Shown: positions 34,848 to 43,108 of the stretch, piece by piece
How the letters are laid out: each line of letters opens with the position of its first letter
Position numbering within the stretch: position 1 is the stretch's first letter
DNA from: Rhodoferax sp. GW822-FHT02A01
GTDB taxonomy: Bacteria; Pseudomonadota; Gammaproteobacteria; Burkholderiales; Burkholderiaceae_C
Direction of reading: 5' to 3'
DNA length: 64,000 nucleotides
Assembly: GCF_038784515.1 (NCBI RefSeq)
Contig: NZ_CP152376.1
Span: forward strand, 1,550,001 to 1,614,000
Notes under the pieces: model-generated
What the model saw: only the letters and a program-made list of their open reading frames with translations
Told to the model about the DNA's origin: nothing
Database searches by the model: none
Program-made: the position numbers and the translations under genes

Positions 34848-35345
34848 ATGAATATCAAAAGTACAGACGATTCATTGCTTGATAGCTTTGACATCAGCCT
34901 TTTTGCTGCATTGCAGCGAGACGCGTACGCCACCCACCAGCAGATCGGCGAGCGGGTGCATTTGTCCGCATCCCAGGTGAGCCGACGGGTGCAGCGCTTG
35001 CAGGCAGGAGGCTTCATCCGCCGCTATGTGGCGCTGCTGGAACCCAAAGTGTTGGGCCTGGGTGTGCGGGCGATGAGCTATGTCACGCTGACCCGCCACG
35101 GGGGTGACGAAGGCATTGCCTTCGAGAAAGAGATTGGCACCATTGCCGAAGTGCTGGAGTGCTACTCGGTGGCTGGCGAGTCGGACTACATCCTGCACAT
35201 CGTGTGTGCGGACCTGGGGCAACTGTCAGAGCAGGTGCTGCGGCGCATTACCCGCATCCAGGGTGTAGGCAGTATCCGCTCAAACATCGTTCTCAACTGC
35301 ATCAAGAGCAGTACCGAGCTGCCTCTTGATCATTTGAAGCGCTAG
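34848..35345 (+). CDS. Lrp/AsnC-family regulator of aromatic amino acid degradation
   Basis: A 165-residue Lrp/AsnC protein: N-terminal HTH (THQQIGERVHLSASQVSRRV, about residues 27-46) and a C-terminal RAM ligand-binding domain (GESDYILHIVCADL). It is divergent from hpd and directly upstream of maiA, so it probably senses phenylalanine or tyrosine and controls both units. The ATG at 34848 has no ribosome site but a -10-like box just upstream, so the mRNA may be leaderless. Confidence 0.88.
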   Translation: MNIKSTDDSLLDSFDISLFAALQRDAYATHQQIGERVHLSASQVSRRVQRLQAGGFIRRYVALLEPKVLGLGVRAMSYVTLTRHGGDEGIAFEKEIGTIAEVLECYSVAGESDYILHIVCADLGQLSEQVLRRITRIQGVGSIRSNIVLNCIKSSTELPLDHLKR

Positions 35346-35351
35346 CCGCCC

Positions 35352-35999
35352 ATGCCCATCCTGTATTCCTACTTTCGCAGTTCGGCCGCCTACCGTGTGC
35401 GCATCGCGCTCAACCTCAAGGGGCTTGCCTTCGACACGATCCCTGTGCATTTGCTCAAGGACGGTGGCATGCAGCACGCGCCGGCCTATGCCGATATCAA
35501 CCCGTCCCATCTGGTGCCCACGTTGATTGATCAGGGCCTGCCAATGGGCCAGTCATTGGCCATCATGGAATACCTGGACGAGGTGTATCCCGATCCGCCA
35601 CTGCTGCCTGCAGATGCCGCTGGTCGCGCCAAGGTGCGCGCACTGTCCCAACTGATTGCCTGTGACATCCATCCCTTGAACAATCTGCGCGTGCTGCACT
35701 ACCTTGAGCATGATTTGGCCGTTGACGCTTCCGCCAGGGCTGCCTGGTACCAGCACTGGGTCACGCTGGGCTTTGAGGCTCTGGAGCGCATGCTGCAAAC
35801 GCGGCCCCAGGCAAGCATCTTCTGCATCGGTGATGTCCCCGGTATGGCAGAGTGTTGCTTGGTGCCGCAGATGTACAACGCCAGGCGGTTCCAGGTCCCG
35901 CTGGATGCCTACCCCCGGCTACGCAGCGTGGAGGCTGCCTGCCAGCAACTGGATGCATTCCAGAGGGCGGCGCCGCACATGCAGCCTGACGCCCAGTAA
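35352..35999 (+). CDS. maiA: Maleylacetoacetate isomerase (zeta-class GST fold)
   Basis: A 215-residue zeta-class glutathione transferase that isomerises maleylacetoacetate to fumarylacetoacetate using glutathione. The zeta signature SSAAYRVRIALN is at residues 10-21, followed by NPSHLVPTL and GQSLAIMEYLDE. It begins 6 bp after lrp, so the two share a transcript, and it supplies the step just before FahA. Confidence 0.95.
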   Translation: MPILYSYFRSSAAYRVRIALNLKGLAFDTIPVHLLKDGGMQHAPAYADINPSHLVPTLIDQGLPMGQSLAIMEYLDEVYPDPPLLPADAAGRAKVRALSQLIACDIHPLNNLRVLHYLEHDLAVDASARAAWYQHWVTLGFEALERMLQTRPQASIFCIGDVPGMAECCLVPQMYNARRFQVPLDAYPRLRSVEAACQQLDAFQRAAPHMQPDAQ

Positions 36000-36026
36000 C
36001 GCGCCGCGCCGCAAGATGTCAGGGCA

Positions 36027-36614
36027 TCATGCGGCGGCCAGCAGCCCCACCTTGGCGGACGCTGATTCCTTGGATGGATTGGCCGTGCCAAACTGGATAT
36101 CACCCGTCAACTGGCCACCTTCCTCGATCACCAGTTTGCCGTAACGGATCTTGCCGCTCACGCGTCCGGTGGAATAGACCACCAGTTTTTCGCGCACCGT
36201 CAGATCACCGTTGAAGGCGCCGTGAATCTCGGCGTAGTCAATCTCCGCCGAGCCCTTGAATGCGCCGATTGAGGTGATGTGCATGACGCGCGAGTCCATC
36301 GTGGCTTCCACCGTGCCTTCAACAATCAATGTGTCGCAGTCGGTGATTTCCACACCCTTGAGCTTGATGTTGGGCCCCACCGTGAGCTTGCTGCCACCCT
36401 CCTTGATGGGTGCGCCGGATATGGCCGGTGTGGCCGCACTCTCGATAGGCGCCGCAGGTGCCTGAACGGGTGCTGGCGTCGGTGCCGGGGCTACCGGTGC
36501 CGCTCCAGCGGCGACCGGGTGCGAGCCTGCGACGGCGCCGGGTTGGCCCGGGAGCGGACGGGAAGCAAGGGGATCGTTGGGGCGTTTACCAAAGAATGCG
36601 GGTTGCAATGCCAT
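36027..36614 (-). CDS. Bactofilin family cytoskeletal protein
   Basis: A 195-residue protein. Residues 1-75 are a Pro/Ala-rich disordered tail; residues about 80-180 are a bactofilin beta-helix with repeated short strands (KLTVGPNIKLKG, DTLIVEGTVEA, GDLTVREKLVVYSTGRVSG). Bactofilins polymerise without nucleotide into scaffolds for morphogenesis or polar protein placement. The ATG at 36614 is preferred, as the frame upstream is short and unlike the family. It is a lone gene, converging with maiA 27 bp away. Confidence 0.88.
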   Translation of the reverse strand: MALQPAFFGKRPNDPLASRPLPGQPGAVAGSHPVAAGAAPVAPAPTPAPVQAPAAPIESAATPAISGAPIKEGGSKLTVGPNIKLKGVEITDCDTLIVEGTVEATMDSRVMHITSIGAFKGSAEIDYAEIHGAFNGDLTVREKLVVYSTGRVSGKIRYGKLVIEEGGQLTGDIQFGTANPSKESASAKVGLLAAA

Positions 36615-36741
36615 CGTGGTACTTTCAGAGATGAAGAGACTGCATGCTAGCCCCGTCATCTCGCAAATGCCCTTGGTCAATTGCAACATCTATGGTTCTT
36701 GTGCGACCAAATGTACGTGCCGTCAATGACACCCCACGCGA

Positions 36742-37641
36742 CTACGCTGCGGCCCGGACAAAGTCGATGAACGCGCGCAGCGGTGCCGGTGGAAGCTTTC
36801 TACCCGGGTAGTACAAGAACGGCCCCGAAAAACGGGGCCACCAGGCCTCGAGCACGGGCTCCAGTGCACCGCTGTCGAGTTGGGGGCGCAGCCACTCGTC
36901 AAACAGGTACACCAGGCCCGTTCCGGCCATTGCTGTTTCAACCAGAAGATCAACTGCTGAGCCGATTTGCACGATGAGCGGACCGGCGGGCGTGATGCGT
37001 ACCACCTCGCCTTTACGTTCGAACTCCCACGTGGGCATGGCGCCGCTGGCAAAGCGCCCGCGCAGGCAGGCGTGATGCAGCAACTCGCTGGGGTGCTGAG
37101 GGCGTCCACACCGATCCAGATAGCCCGGCGATGCGGCCAATGCGAAACGCTGCACGCGGGGCCCGATGGGCACGGCAATCATGTCCTTTTCCAGTCGTTC
37201 CTCGTAACGAATGCCTGCGTCGCACCCGACCGCAATCACATCCACAAAGCTGTCGTCCGCGAATACTTCCAGCTGGATGTCGGGGTAGGCTTCGAGAAAG
37301 GCGGGAATGATCGCTGGCAAAACCAGCCGTGCAGCACTGACCGCTGCATTGAGCCGCAGTGTGCCCGCCGGCCGATCACGAAAACCATTGACCACGTCGA
37401 GTGCGGATTGCACTTCGGTCAACGCGGGTGCAAGCCGCTCAATCAGGCGTTGCCCGGCCTCGGTTGGAACAACGCTGCGCGTCGTGCGATGGAGCAGCCG
37501 GACACCGAGTTGGGTTTCCAGACGGCGCACTGCCTCGCTCAGGCCAGAGGCGCTGGTTCCGCTGGCCCGGGCACCCACGCGGAAACCGCCGGCACGCGCA
37601 ACGGCAAGGAATGCATTCAAATCGCCGAGGTCAGCTTCCAT
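36742..37641 (-). CDS. LysR-family transcriptional regulator
   Basis: A 299-residue LysR regulator: N-terminal winged HTH (residues 1-65, RVGARASGTSASGLSEAVRR and LETQLGVRLLHRTTRSV) and a periplasmic-binding-protein-like effector domain. It is divergent from the pyridoxal reductase-like gene across 100 bp that contains a TTGTCGAACAA inverted repeat near 37681-37691, a plausible binding site. Closest in style to the AaeR/DmlR-like LysR branch; the effector is unknown. Confidence 0.88.
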   Translation of the reverse strand: MEADLGDLNAFLAVARAGGFRVGARASGTSASGLSEAVRRLETQLGVRLLHRTTRSVVPTEAGQRLIERLAPALTEVQSALDVVNGFRDRPAGTLRLNAAVSAARLVLPAIIPAFLEAYPDIQLEVFADDSFVDVIAVGCDAGIRYEERLEKDMIAVPIGPRVQRFALAASPGYLDRCGRPQHPSELLHHACLRGRFASGAMPTWEFERKGEVVRITPAGPLIVQIGSAVDLLVETAMAGTGLVYLFDEWLRPQLDSGALEPVLEAWWPRFSGPFLYYPGRKLPPAPLRAFIDFVRAAA

Positions 37642-37741
37642 TGTTCAGTAATTCGTACAACCCGTGCGCATTGTGGCGGATTGTCGAACAAAGGGTGGGC
37701 ACCTACCATTCGCCCACTTCAACCCCACGGGAACCTCGACC

Positions 37742-38608
37742 ATGTCGCACCACGCTTCACACTCCATCTACCCACTCGGCCGCCGCTCGGTCAATCGGCT
37801 CGGCTATGGTGCCATGCAGCTCGCGGGCCCCGGTGTCTTCGGTCCGCCCAAAGACCGCGATGCTGCGCTGGCGGTTCTGCGCGAAGCCCTTGCCAGCGGC
37901 GTGGACCATATCGACACTTCCGATTTCTATGGACCGCACGTCACCAATCAGATCATCCGCGAGGCATTGCATCCGTACCCTGATCACCTCACCATCGTTA
38001 CCAAGATCAGCGCGCGCCGCGGTGCCGATGGTGCCTGGCTACCCGCCATGTCAAGCGATGAATTGATACAGGCAGTTCATGACAATCTGCGCAATCTGGG
38101 ACTGGACGTGTTGGATGTCGTGAACCTGCGCAGCATGCTTGGTGTGCATGGTCCTGTCGAAGGCTCGCTGGAGGAGCCGTTGACGGTTCTGGCCGAATTG
38201 CAGCAGCAAGGGCTGGTGCGCCACATCGGCCTGAGCAACGTCACGCCCACGCAGGTTGCGCAAGGGCGTTCTATTTGCGAGATCGTGTGCGTGCAAAACA
38301 TGTACAACCTGGCCCATCGCGATGACGACGGAATGATTGACGACCTGGCTCAGCAAGGCATCGCCTACGTGCCGTTCTTTCCGCTGGGCGGCTTCACACC
38401 GCTGCAGTCTTCGGAGCTTTCGGGCGTTGCGCAGCAACTCGGTGCCACACCCATGCAAGTGGCCCTGGCCTGGCTGTTGCAGCGTTCTCCCAACATCCTT
38501 CTGATACCCGGCACTTCGTCCGTGGCCCATCTGCGGGAGAACCTGGCCGCGGCGCAGCTGACACTGACTTCAGACACATTGGCGCAGCTGGACACAATCA
38601 CGCAATAG
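37742..38608 (+). CDS. pdxI: Aldo/keto reductase, YdbC/PdxI (pyridoxal reductase) type
   Basis: A 288-residue aldo/keto reductase that matches E. coli YdbC, now PdxI, nearly motif for motif as I remember it: NRLGYGAMQLAGPGVFGP near the N terminus, HIDTSDFYGPHVTN with catalytic Asp and Tyr, TKISARRG with the catalytic Lys, LDVLDVVNLR, YVPFFPLGGFTPLQSS, and SPNILLIPGTSSVAHLREN. It reduces pyridoxal to pyridoxine with NADPH in vitamin B6 salvage. The residue usually His in AKRs is Asn in DVVNLR, as in this subfamily. The start at 37742 fits the family. Confidence 0.88.
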   Translation: MSHHASHSIYPLGRRSVNRLGYGAMQLAGPGVFGPPKDRDAALAVLREALASGVDHIDTSDFYGPHVTNQIIREALHPYPDHLTIVTKISARRGADGAWLPAMSSDELIQAVHDNLRNLGLDVLDVVNLRSMLGVHGPVEGSLEEPLTVLAELQQQGLVRHIGLSNVTPTQVAQGRSICEIVCVQNMYNLAHRDDDGMIDDLAQQGIAYVPFFPLGGFTPLQSSELSGVAQQLGATPMQVALAWLLQRSPNILLIPGTSSVAHLRENLAAAQLTLTSDTLAQLDTITQ

Positions 38609-38676
38609 GTGCCACCGGCCAATTGCGCAACGGGATCAGTTTGTACGGCAGTCTCGCCGCGCACATCCGCCATTTC

Positions 38677-39699
38677 CTAAGCATCAGCAACTGCCTGAAA
38701 TTGGCGTCTGTAAGCCGTGGGGGACACACCATAGCGGGCAACAAAATGCTGGCGCAGCGACACCGGTGAACCAAAGCCGGACTCCTCTGCAATGGCCTCC
38801 ACCGATCGGTCAGACGACTCCAGCAACTGGCTGGCGCGTGCCAGTCGCTGCCAGGTGAGCCATTGCACCAGCGTGGTTCCGGTCGTGCGCTGAAAGTGCC
38901 GGGTAAAAGTGCGCCGACTCATGGCCAGGCGTGCGGCCAGCGTATCGATGTCGTGTGCATGGTTCAGCCGCGTCTGCAGCCACTCCAGCAACTCATTCAT
39001 GCGACCTCCCCGCCCGGTCTGGGGAATCGCCTCTTCAATGAACTGTGACTGGCCCCCGGTGCGATGCGGGGCCACCACCAGACGGCGCGCCACGCGGTTG
39101 GCCAGGGTGGCACCGCACCAGGTGCGCAAAAGGTGCAGGCAGCAATCGATGCTGGCTGCCGTACCCGCGGAGGTAACGACGCGGTCTTCATCCACGTAGA
39201 GCACACTGGGGTCCAGACGTACCAGCGGATAGCGGCTGGCAAACAGCGAGGCCCAGTGCCAGTGGGTGGTGGCCTTTCTGCCATCCAGCAAGCCAGCTTG
39301 CGCCAGCACGAAGGCACCCAGGCAAAGACCCACTACCGTGGCGCCGCGCCGGTGTGCAGCCACCAGAGCACGCAGCAGCGCCCCTGGTGGGCGCTCGTCC
39401 ACGTCACGCCAACTCGGTATCACCACCACATCCGCATTGCGCAGAGCACCCAGGCCATGTTTGGCATCAATGCGGAATCCGGCGGACGTCGACAGTGGTC
39501 CGGACTCGACGGCGCAAACCGCAAAGTCAAACGGTGCAACGCCTATGTCCGAACGGTCTTCGCCGAATACCAGACATGGCACCGACAGATGGAACGGGCT
39601 TATCCCATCGAAAGCAACCACGACGATGTGCCGCGGCTTACCCGATGTTTTTCTGGCGGAGAGTGACGAAGTGACAGCCGGTGCGCGACGGGTGGACAT
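38677..39699 (-). CDS. GlxA-type AraC regulator with DJ-1/PfpI domain
   Basis: A 340-residue regulator: an N-terminal class-I glutamine-amidotransferase-like (DJ-1/PfpI) domain (residues about 22-200, with the GLCLGAFVLAQAG nucleophile-elbow Cys) and a C-terminal AraC helix-turn-helix pair (about 235-335, LAARLAMSRRTFTRHFQRTT). Members sense small metabolites or stress and activate nearby genes. It is divergent from the isochorismatase-like gene, 100 bp away, its probable target. Confidence 0.88.
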   Translation of the reverse strand: MSTRRAPAVTSSLSARKTSGKPRHIVVVAFDGISPFHLSVPCLVFGEDRSDIGVAPFDFAVCAVESGPLSTSAGFRIDAKHGLGALRNADVVVIPSWRDVDERPPGALLRALVAAHRRGATVVGLCLGAFVLAQAGLLDGRKATTHWHWASLFASRYPLVRLDPSVLYVDEDRVVTSAGTAASIDCCLHLLRTWCGATLANRVARRLVVAPHRTGGQSQFIEEAIPQTGRGGRMNELLEWLQTRLNHAHDIDTLAARLAMSRRTFTRHFQRTTGTTLVQWLTWQRLARASQLLESSDRSVEAIAEESGFGSPVSLRQHFVARYGVSPTAYRRQFQAVADA

Positions 39700-39799
39700 G
39701 GCCCAATTCTATCGAAGAATGGCATTCGGGCCACTCGTCAAATAGGCGACCAACTTCCAGAATTCCTACTCATCTTCTACACACCGAAAGGAACACACC

Positions 39800-40423
39800 A
39801 TGAGCACCACACCCCGCCGCGCACTGATCGTCATCGACGTGCAGAACGAATACATCACCGGCAATCTGAGGATTGAATACCCACCCATTGACATCTCGCT
39901 ATCCAACATCGGCCACGCCATGGACGTGGCGCATGCAGCCGGTGTTCCCGTCATCGTGGTGCAGAACCGCACAGCGCCCACTGCTCCGCTGTTTGCACAT
40001 GGGTCGGATGGATGGGCGCTGCACGACGTGGTTGCATCACGACCGCGCGACCACTATGTGGAGAAGACGCTGCCCAGCGCATTCACCGAAACCAATCTGG
40101 AAGCCTGGCTGAAGTCAAAGAACATCGACACACTGACGGTCGCGGGCTACATGACACACAACTGTGATGCGTCCACCGTCTTCGACGCGGTGCACCGCGG
40201 ACTCACGGTGGAATTTCTGGCCGACGCAACCGGCGCAGTGCCCTATCGCAATGAGGCCGGCTACGCCAGCGCCATGGACATCCACCGGGTATTCAGCGTG
40301 GTCATGCACTCGCGCTTCGCTGCAGTCGTCACCACACAGACATGGGCAGAAGCTGTTCGTGCAGGCACGGTACTCGCACGCAGCAACATCCACGCCTCCA
40401 ATCAACAGGCGCTGCAATGGTGA
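39800..40423 (+). CDS. Isochorismatase-family cysteine hydrolase
   Basis: A 207-residue cysteine hydrolase with the triad Asp13 (VIDVQNEY), Lys89 (EKTLPSAF) and Cys122 (THNCDAST). These act on amides, ureas or nicotinamide-like compounds; the family name does not imply isochorismate as substrate. It is divergent from the GlxA-type regulator, a common pairing that suggests regulated detoxification or use of a small amide. A relic of a LysE exporter follows on the other strand. Confidence 0.88.
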   Translation: MSTTPRRALIVIDVQNEYITGNLRIEYPPIDISLSNIGHAMDVAHAAGVPVIVVQNRTAPTAPLFAHGSDGWALHDVVASRPRDHYVEKTLPSAFTETNLEAWLKSKNIDTLTVAGYMTHNCDASTVFDAVHRGLTVEFLADATGAVPYRNEAGYASAMDIHRVFSVVMHSRFAAVVTTQTWAEAVRAGTVLARSNIHASNQQALQW

Positions 40424-40430
40424 GTTGATG

Positions 40431-40567
40431 GGCCAGCGCCGACTTCAGCCGGAAAGAACAGCGCAGTCTTGACGTTCAACGCCTCCACCAGAACTCCTTT
40501 CATCAGGTAAAGGGCACCCACGTACTTGACCAAGTCATAGGCAATGCCCGGTCCCGGTGTGATGGCC
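40431..40567 (-). pseudogene. Relic of a LysE/RhtB-type amino acid exporter with internal deletions
   Basis: Read on the minus strand after a TAG stop, one frame gives AITPGPG, AYDLVKYVGALYLM and KGVLVEALNVKTALFF nearly end to end. These are the N-terminal (TPGPN), second and mid-protein motifs of LysE exporters, which lie 40-50 residues apart in intact proteins of about 205 residues. The segments between them are gone, so the gene is dead. It overlaps the end of the shortened monooxygenase-domain gene in another frame. The identification rests on motif recall, without alignment. Confidence 0.6.
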
Positions 40568-40825
40568 TAGCGGGTGCGCAATGCCGCCGTCCCCGTAGAT
40601 GCGTACGACCTGCGCAGGGTGTTTGATCAAGGTCTGCAGTGCCTCGAGGGTCTCCCAGTAGTACACATTGGAAATCAGACCCGTGGCCGGGTTCTCCCAC
40701 GCTTCTTCGCCCAGGTAGCCTGGGATGGATTTCGCAAGCGCGGCAATCTCGGCATCGAGCGCAAAGAACGCATCATCGAACACGCCCTTGGCAAAAATGA
40801 AAGTGGCGCTGTACACCGTGCTCAA
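40535..40825 (-). CDS. Antibiotic-biosynthesis-monooxygenase (ABM)-domain protein, probably damaged
   Basis: A 96-residue ferredoxin-like ABM-domain protein; residues 1-70 look normal (YSATFIFAKG, IPGYLGEEAWENP, NVYYWETLEALQTLIKHP). After HPA the chain jumps to QVVRIYGDGGIAHPL, which in the family usually comes after a further 20 or so residues, suggesting an internal in-frame deletion; it then ends in sequence overlapping the LysE relic. Function may be lost. Its start overlaps the paiB stop by 4 bp, so the two were an operon. Confidence 0.6.
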   Translation of the reverse strand: MSTVYSATFIFAKGVFDDAFFALDAEIAALAKSIPGYLGEEAWENPATGLISNVYYWETLEALQTLIKHPAQVVRIYGDGGIAHPLGHHTGTGHCL

Positions 40826-41445
40826 CCGGCTTTGCGCATGGCGTGTGCCATGGCGTTGTTTCCACGTGCCTCCAGCGTGTCGGCTGCACCCAGGCGATCA
40901 CGCTCCTCCCGGTTCTGGCTGAGCTTGGTCTTGCCCACCAGCGAGCTCAAGGTGATCTCGATTCCCACTACATTGCGCAGCATGGCGTCTATGTACTCTG
41001 GCGCGGAGTCGCCCATCTTCCAGGGCTTGGGTTCGGTGGCCTCGTGCCGGCGCGTGAGATGGGCCAGCAGACGTCGCAGAAAGCGCTCGTCGTCGTGAAT
41101 GGTGAGAGTGCCGTGGGCATGCACCACCTCGTAGTTCCAGGTCGGCACCTGGCGATGGGTCTCATGCTTGCTGGGGTACCAGTTGGGCGAAATGTAGGCC
41201 TGCACTCCACGGAACACCACCATCACAGGCGTGCCGGTCGGACAGCGCTGCCACAGGGGATTGGCGCGGGCCACGTGTGCGAGCAAAGCGCCGTGTGCTC
41301 CGGTGGCTGCATCCAGCTCAAACGGAATGTGGTCCGCATCCAGACCAGCGTCGCCATGGGTCACCAGCATTCCCAGCGGATTCTCGCGAACGATACGGTG
41401 CAGCTCGTCAGATCGGGTTTCGGCAAAGTGGGCAGGGATGTACAT
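40822..41445 (-). CDS. FMN-binding negative regulator, PaiB family
   Basis: A 207-residue PaiB-like protein with a split-barrel flavin-binding fold: start MYIPAHFAE, then LGMLVTHG and HIPFEL, AYISPNWYPSK and PTWNYEVVHAHG motifs of the family. PaiB represses sporulation and protease genes in Bacillus; in Proteobacteria such genes usually sit beside a MocR/PdxR regulator, as here (divergent, 88 bp away). It may be an FMN/heme-binding oxidoreductase. The ATG at 41445 fits the conserved start. Confidence 0.88.
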   Translation of the reverse strand: MYIPAHFAETRSDELHRIVRENPLGMLVTHGDAGLDADHIPFELDAATGAHGALLAHVARANPLWQRCPTGTPVMVVFRGVQAYISPNWYPSKHETHRQVPTWNYEVVHAHGTLTIHDDERFLRRLLAHLTRRHEATEPKPWKMGDSAPEYIDAMLRNVVGIEITLSSLVGKTKLSQNREERDRLGAADTLEARGNNAMAHAMRKAG

Positions 41446-41533
41446 CGTGGTGTTGGAGCAGGGGTTGAACGGAATGATCGCAACTGTCGCCTGAAACCGG
41501 CACAATGAGAAGAACCAGTTTTTCACAATATTC

Positions 41534-43021
41534 ATGGGCCAGTTGACAAGTCGATCTAGATCCCAACGCGTTGCCAACGGAGCCGGACGCGGCATCTATG
41601 CGTTGCTGCGGGCCCAGATCAACGACGGTACCTTGCCAGCGGGCGCCCGCGCACCTTCTACACGCAGCCTTGCGGCCGAACTGGGTGTATCGCGCACGAC
41701 CGTCACGGCAGCCTACGAGCAGCTTGCAGCCGAGGGCTATCTGGCTACCTCCACGGGTCGGGTGGCCAGAGTCACCAAACGATTCACTGCCTCTGCCGCA
41801 CCCGCCATGCCGCGCAAACGCCAGGCCCGGCCGAATCCCGCACTGTCTGATTTCGGGCGCCGCCTCAGCGCGATCGGCATGCCCGCGCTACCGCATACCG
41901 AGCCACTCCGGTTTGACTTTCTCTACGGGGCAGTGGCCCATCGCGACTTCCCCACGCTGGCATGGCGGCGGGCTTACCAGTCGGAGTTGCTGCAACAGCA
42001 GCGCCGCCTGTACTACGTCCCTCCCGAAGGTGATGAGCAGCTACGCCACGCGGTGCAAGGCTATCTGCGGCGGGCCCGGGGCCTGGCCTGCAGCGCCGAG
42101 CAGATTCTGATCGTGCATGGCTCGCAGCAGGCCATCGATCTGTGCGCGCGGCTGCTGCTCAATGCCGGCGACATCTTTGTGTTTGAAGATCCCGGCTACC
42201 TGATGGCACGCCGCTGTTTCGAGGCCACGGGTGCACGCTGCTGTCCCGTGCCTGTGGATGCACAGGGCATGGATACTGGCCAATTGCCCCACGCGGACGG
42301 CGCCCGCCTGGTCTACGCAACACCCTCCCACCAGTTTCCACTGGGAGGCGTGCTGCCGATCGGGCGGCGCCAGGAACTGCTGCAGTGGGCACGGCGCCAG
42401 AACGCCTGGATCGTGGAAGACGACTACGACGGCGAGTTCCGCTACGGGCAGCGCCCCATCGACGCGCTGCAGTCCATTGATGGCGATGGCCGTGTGACTT
42501 ATGTCGGCACATTCTCCAAGGCATTGTCTCCGCAGCTGCGGATCGGCTATGTGGTGCTGCCGGTGGAATTGGTGCCTGTATTCCGGCAGGCCAAGCGCCT
42601 GACCGACCGGCATGCGCCCGTGCTGGAGCAGCGGGTGCTGGCTGCATTGATACAGAGCGGTGCGTACGAACGCCATGTGCGACGCATGCGTCGTGAAAAC
42701 GAGCGCCGCCGCGCTGCCTTGCTGGATGCCGTGGCACAGTACCTTCCCGAGGAAGCGCAAGTAAGGGGCACCGCTGCGGGTCTGCATGTGGTGTTGTGGC
42801 TGCCCTTTTTGCGTCCCGGTGACGAGCCGGCTCTGGTGGCTGCGGCGCGCGCGGTGGGTGTGGGTATCTATCCGGTGTCCACACTGTTTGCGAGCCTGGA
42901 ATCTGCCGCGTACCGGCCCGCCGGTTTCATTCTGGGATATGCCAGTCTGACGGTTGAGCAGATTCAGCAAGGCATGCGCATTCTGGGTGCGTTGCTCGCC
43001 ACATGGACCCCGGCGCATTGA
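41534..43021 (+). CDS. MocR/PdxR-family regulator (GntR HTH + aminotransferase domain)
   Basis: A 495-residue fusion: an N-terminal GntR winged HTH (about residues 18-80, PSTRSLAAELGVSRTTVTAA) joined to a fold-type-I aminotransferase domain. The PLP Schiff-base lysine is Lys329 (GTFSKALSP) and the pyridine-binding Asp lies in EDDYDGEFRY near 295-304. Such proteins bind PLP and an amino compound to control adjacent genes. It is divergent from paiB; the LysE relic beyond suggests the original target set included an exporter. Confidence 0.9.
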   Translation: MGQLTSRSRSQRVANGAGRGIYALLRAQINDGTLPAGARAPSTRSLAAELGVSRTTVTAAYEQLAAEGYLATSTGRVARVTKRFTASAAPAMPRKRQARPNPALSDFGRRLSAIGMPALPHTEPLRFDFLYGAVAHRDFPTLAWRRAYQSELLQQQRRLYYVPPEGDEQLRHAVQGYLRRARGLACSAEQILIVHGSQQAIDLCARLLLNAGDIFVFEDPGYLMARRCFEATGARCCPVPVDAQGMDTGQLPHADGARLVYATPSHQFPLGGVLPIGRRQELLQWARRQNAWIVEDDYDGEFRYGQRPIDALQSIDGDGRVTYVGTFSKALSPQLRIGYVVLPVELVPVFRQAKRLTDRHAPVLEQRVLAALIQSGAYERHVRRMRRENERRRAALLDAVAQYLPEEAQVRGTAAGLHVVLWLPFLRPGDEPALVAAARAVGVGIYPVSTLFASLESAAYRPAGFILGYASLTVEQIQQGMRILGALLATWTPAH

Positions 43022-43108
43022 CTATCTTGCGCATGGTCAAGGATTTCTCCCCGGCGAAGCCTATATTTGTGGCGATGCCATTCACTGGCAACATGAAGGA
43101 GAAGGACC

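Noticed and set aside
41534..43021. MocR-type regulator considered as the rhizopine (moc) regulator
   Set aside because: It is over 20 kb from mocD/mocE and divergent from paiB; MocR is a general family name, and the LacI gene beside mocD is the better candidate.
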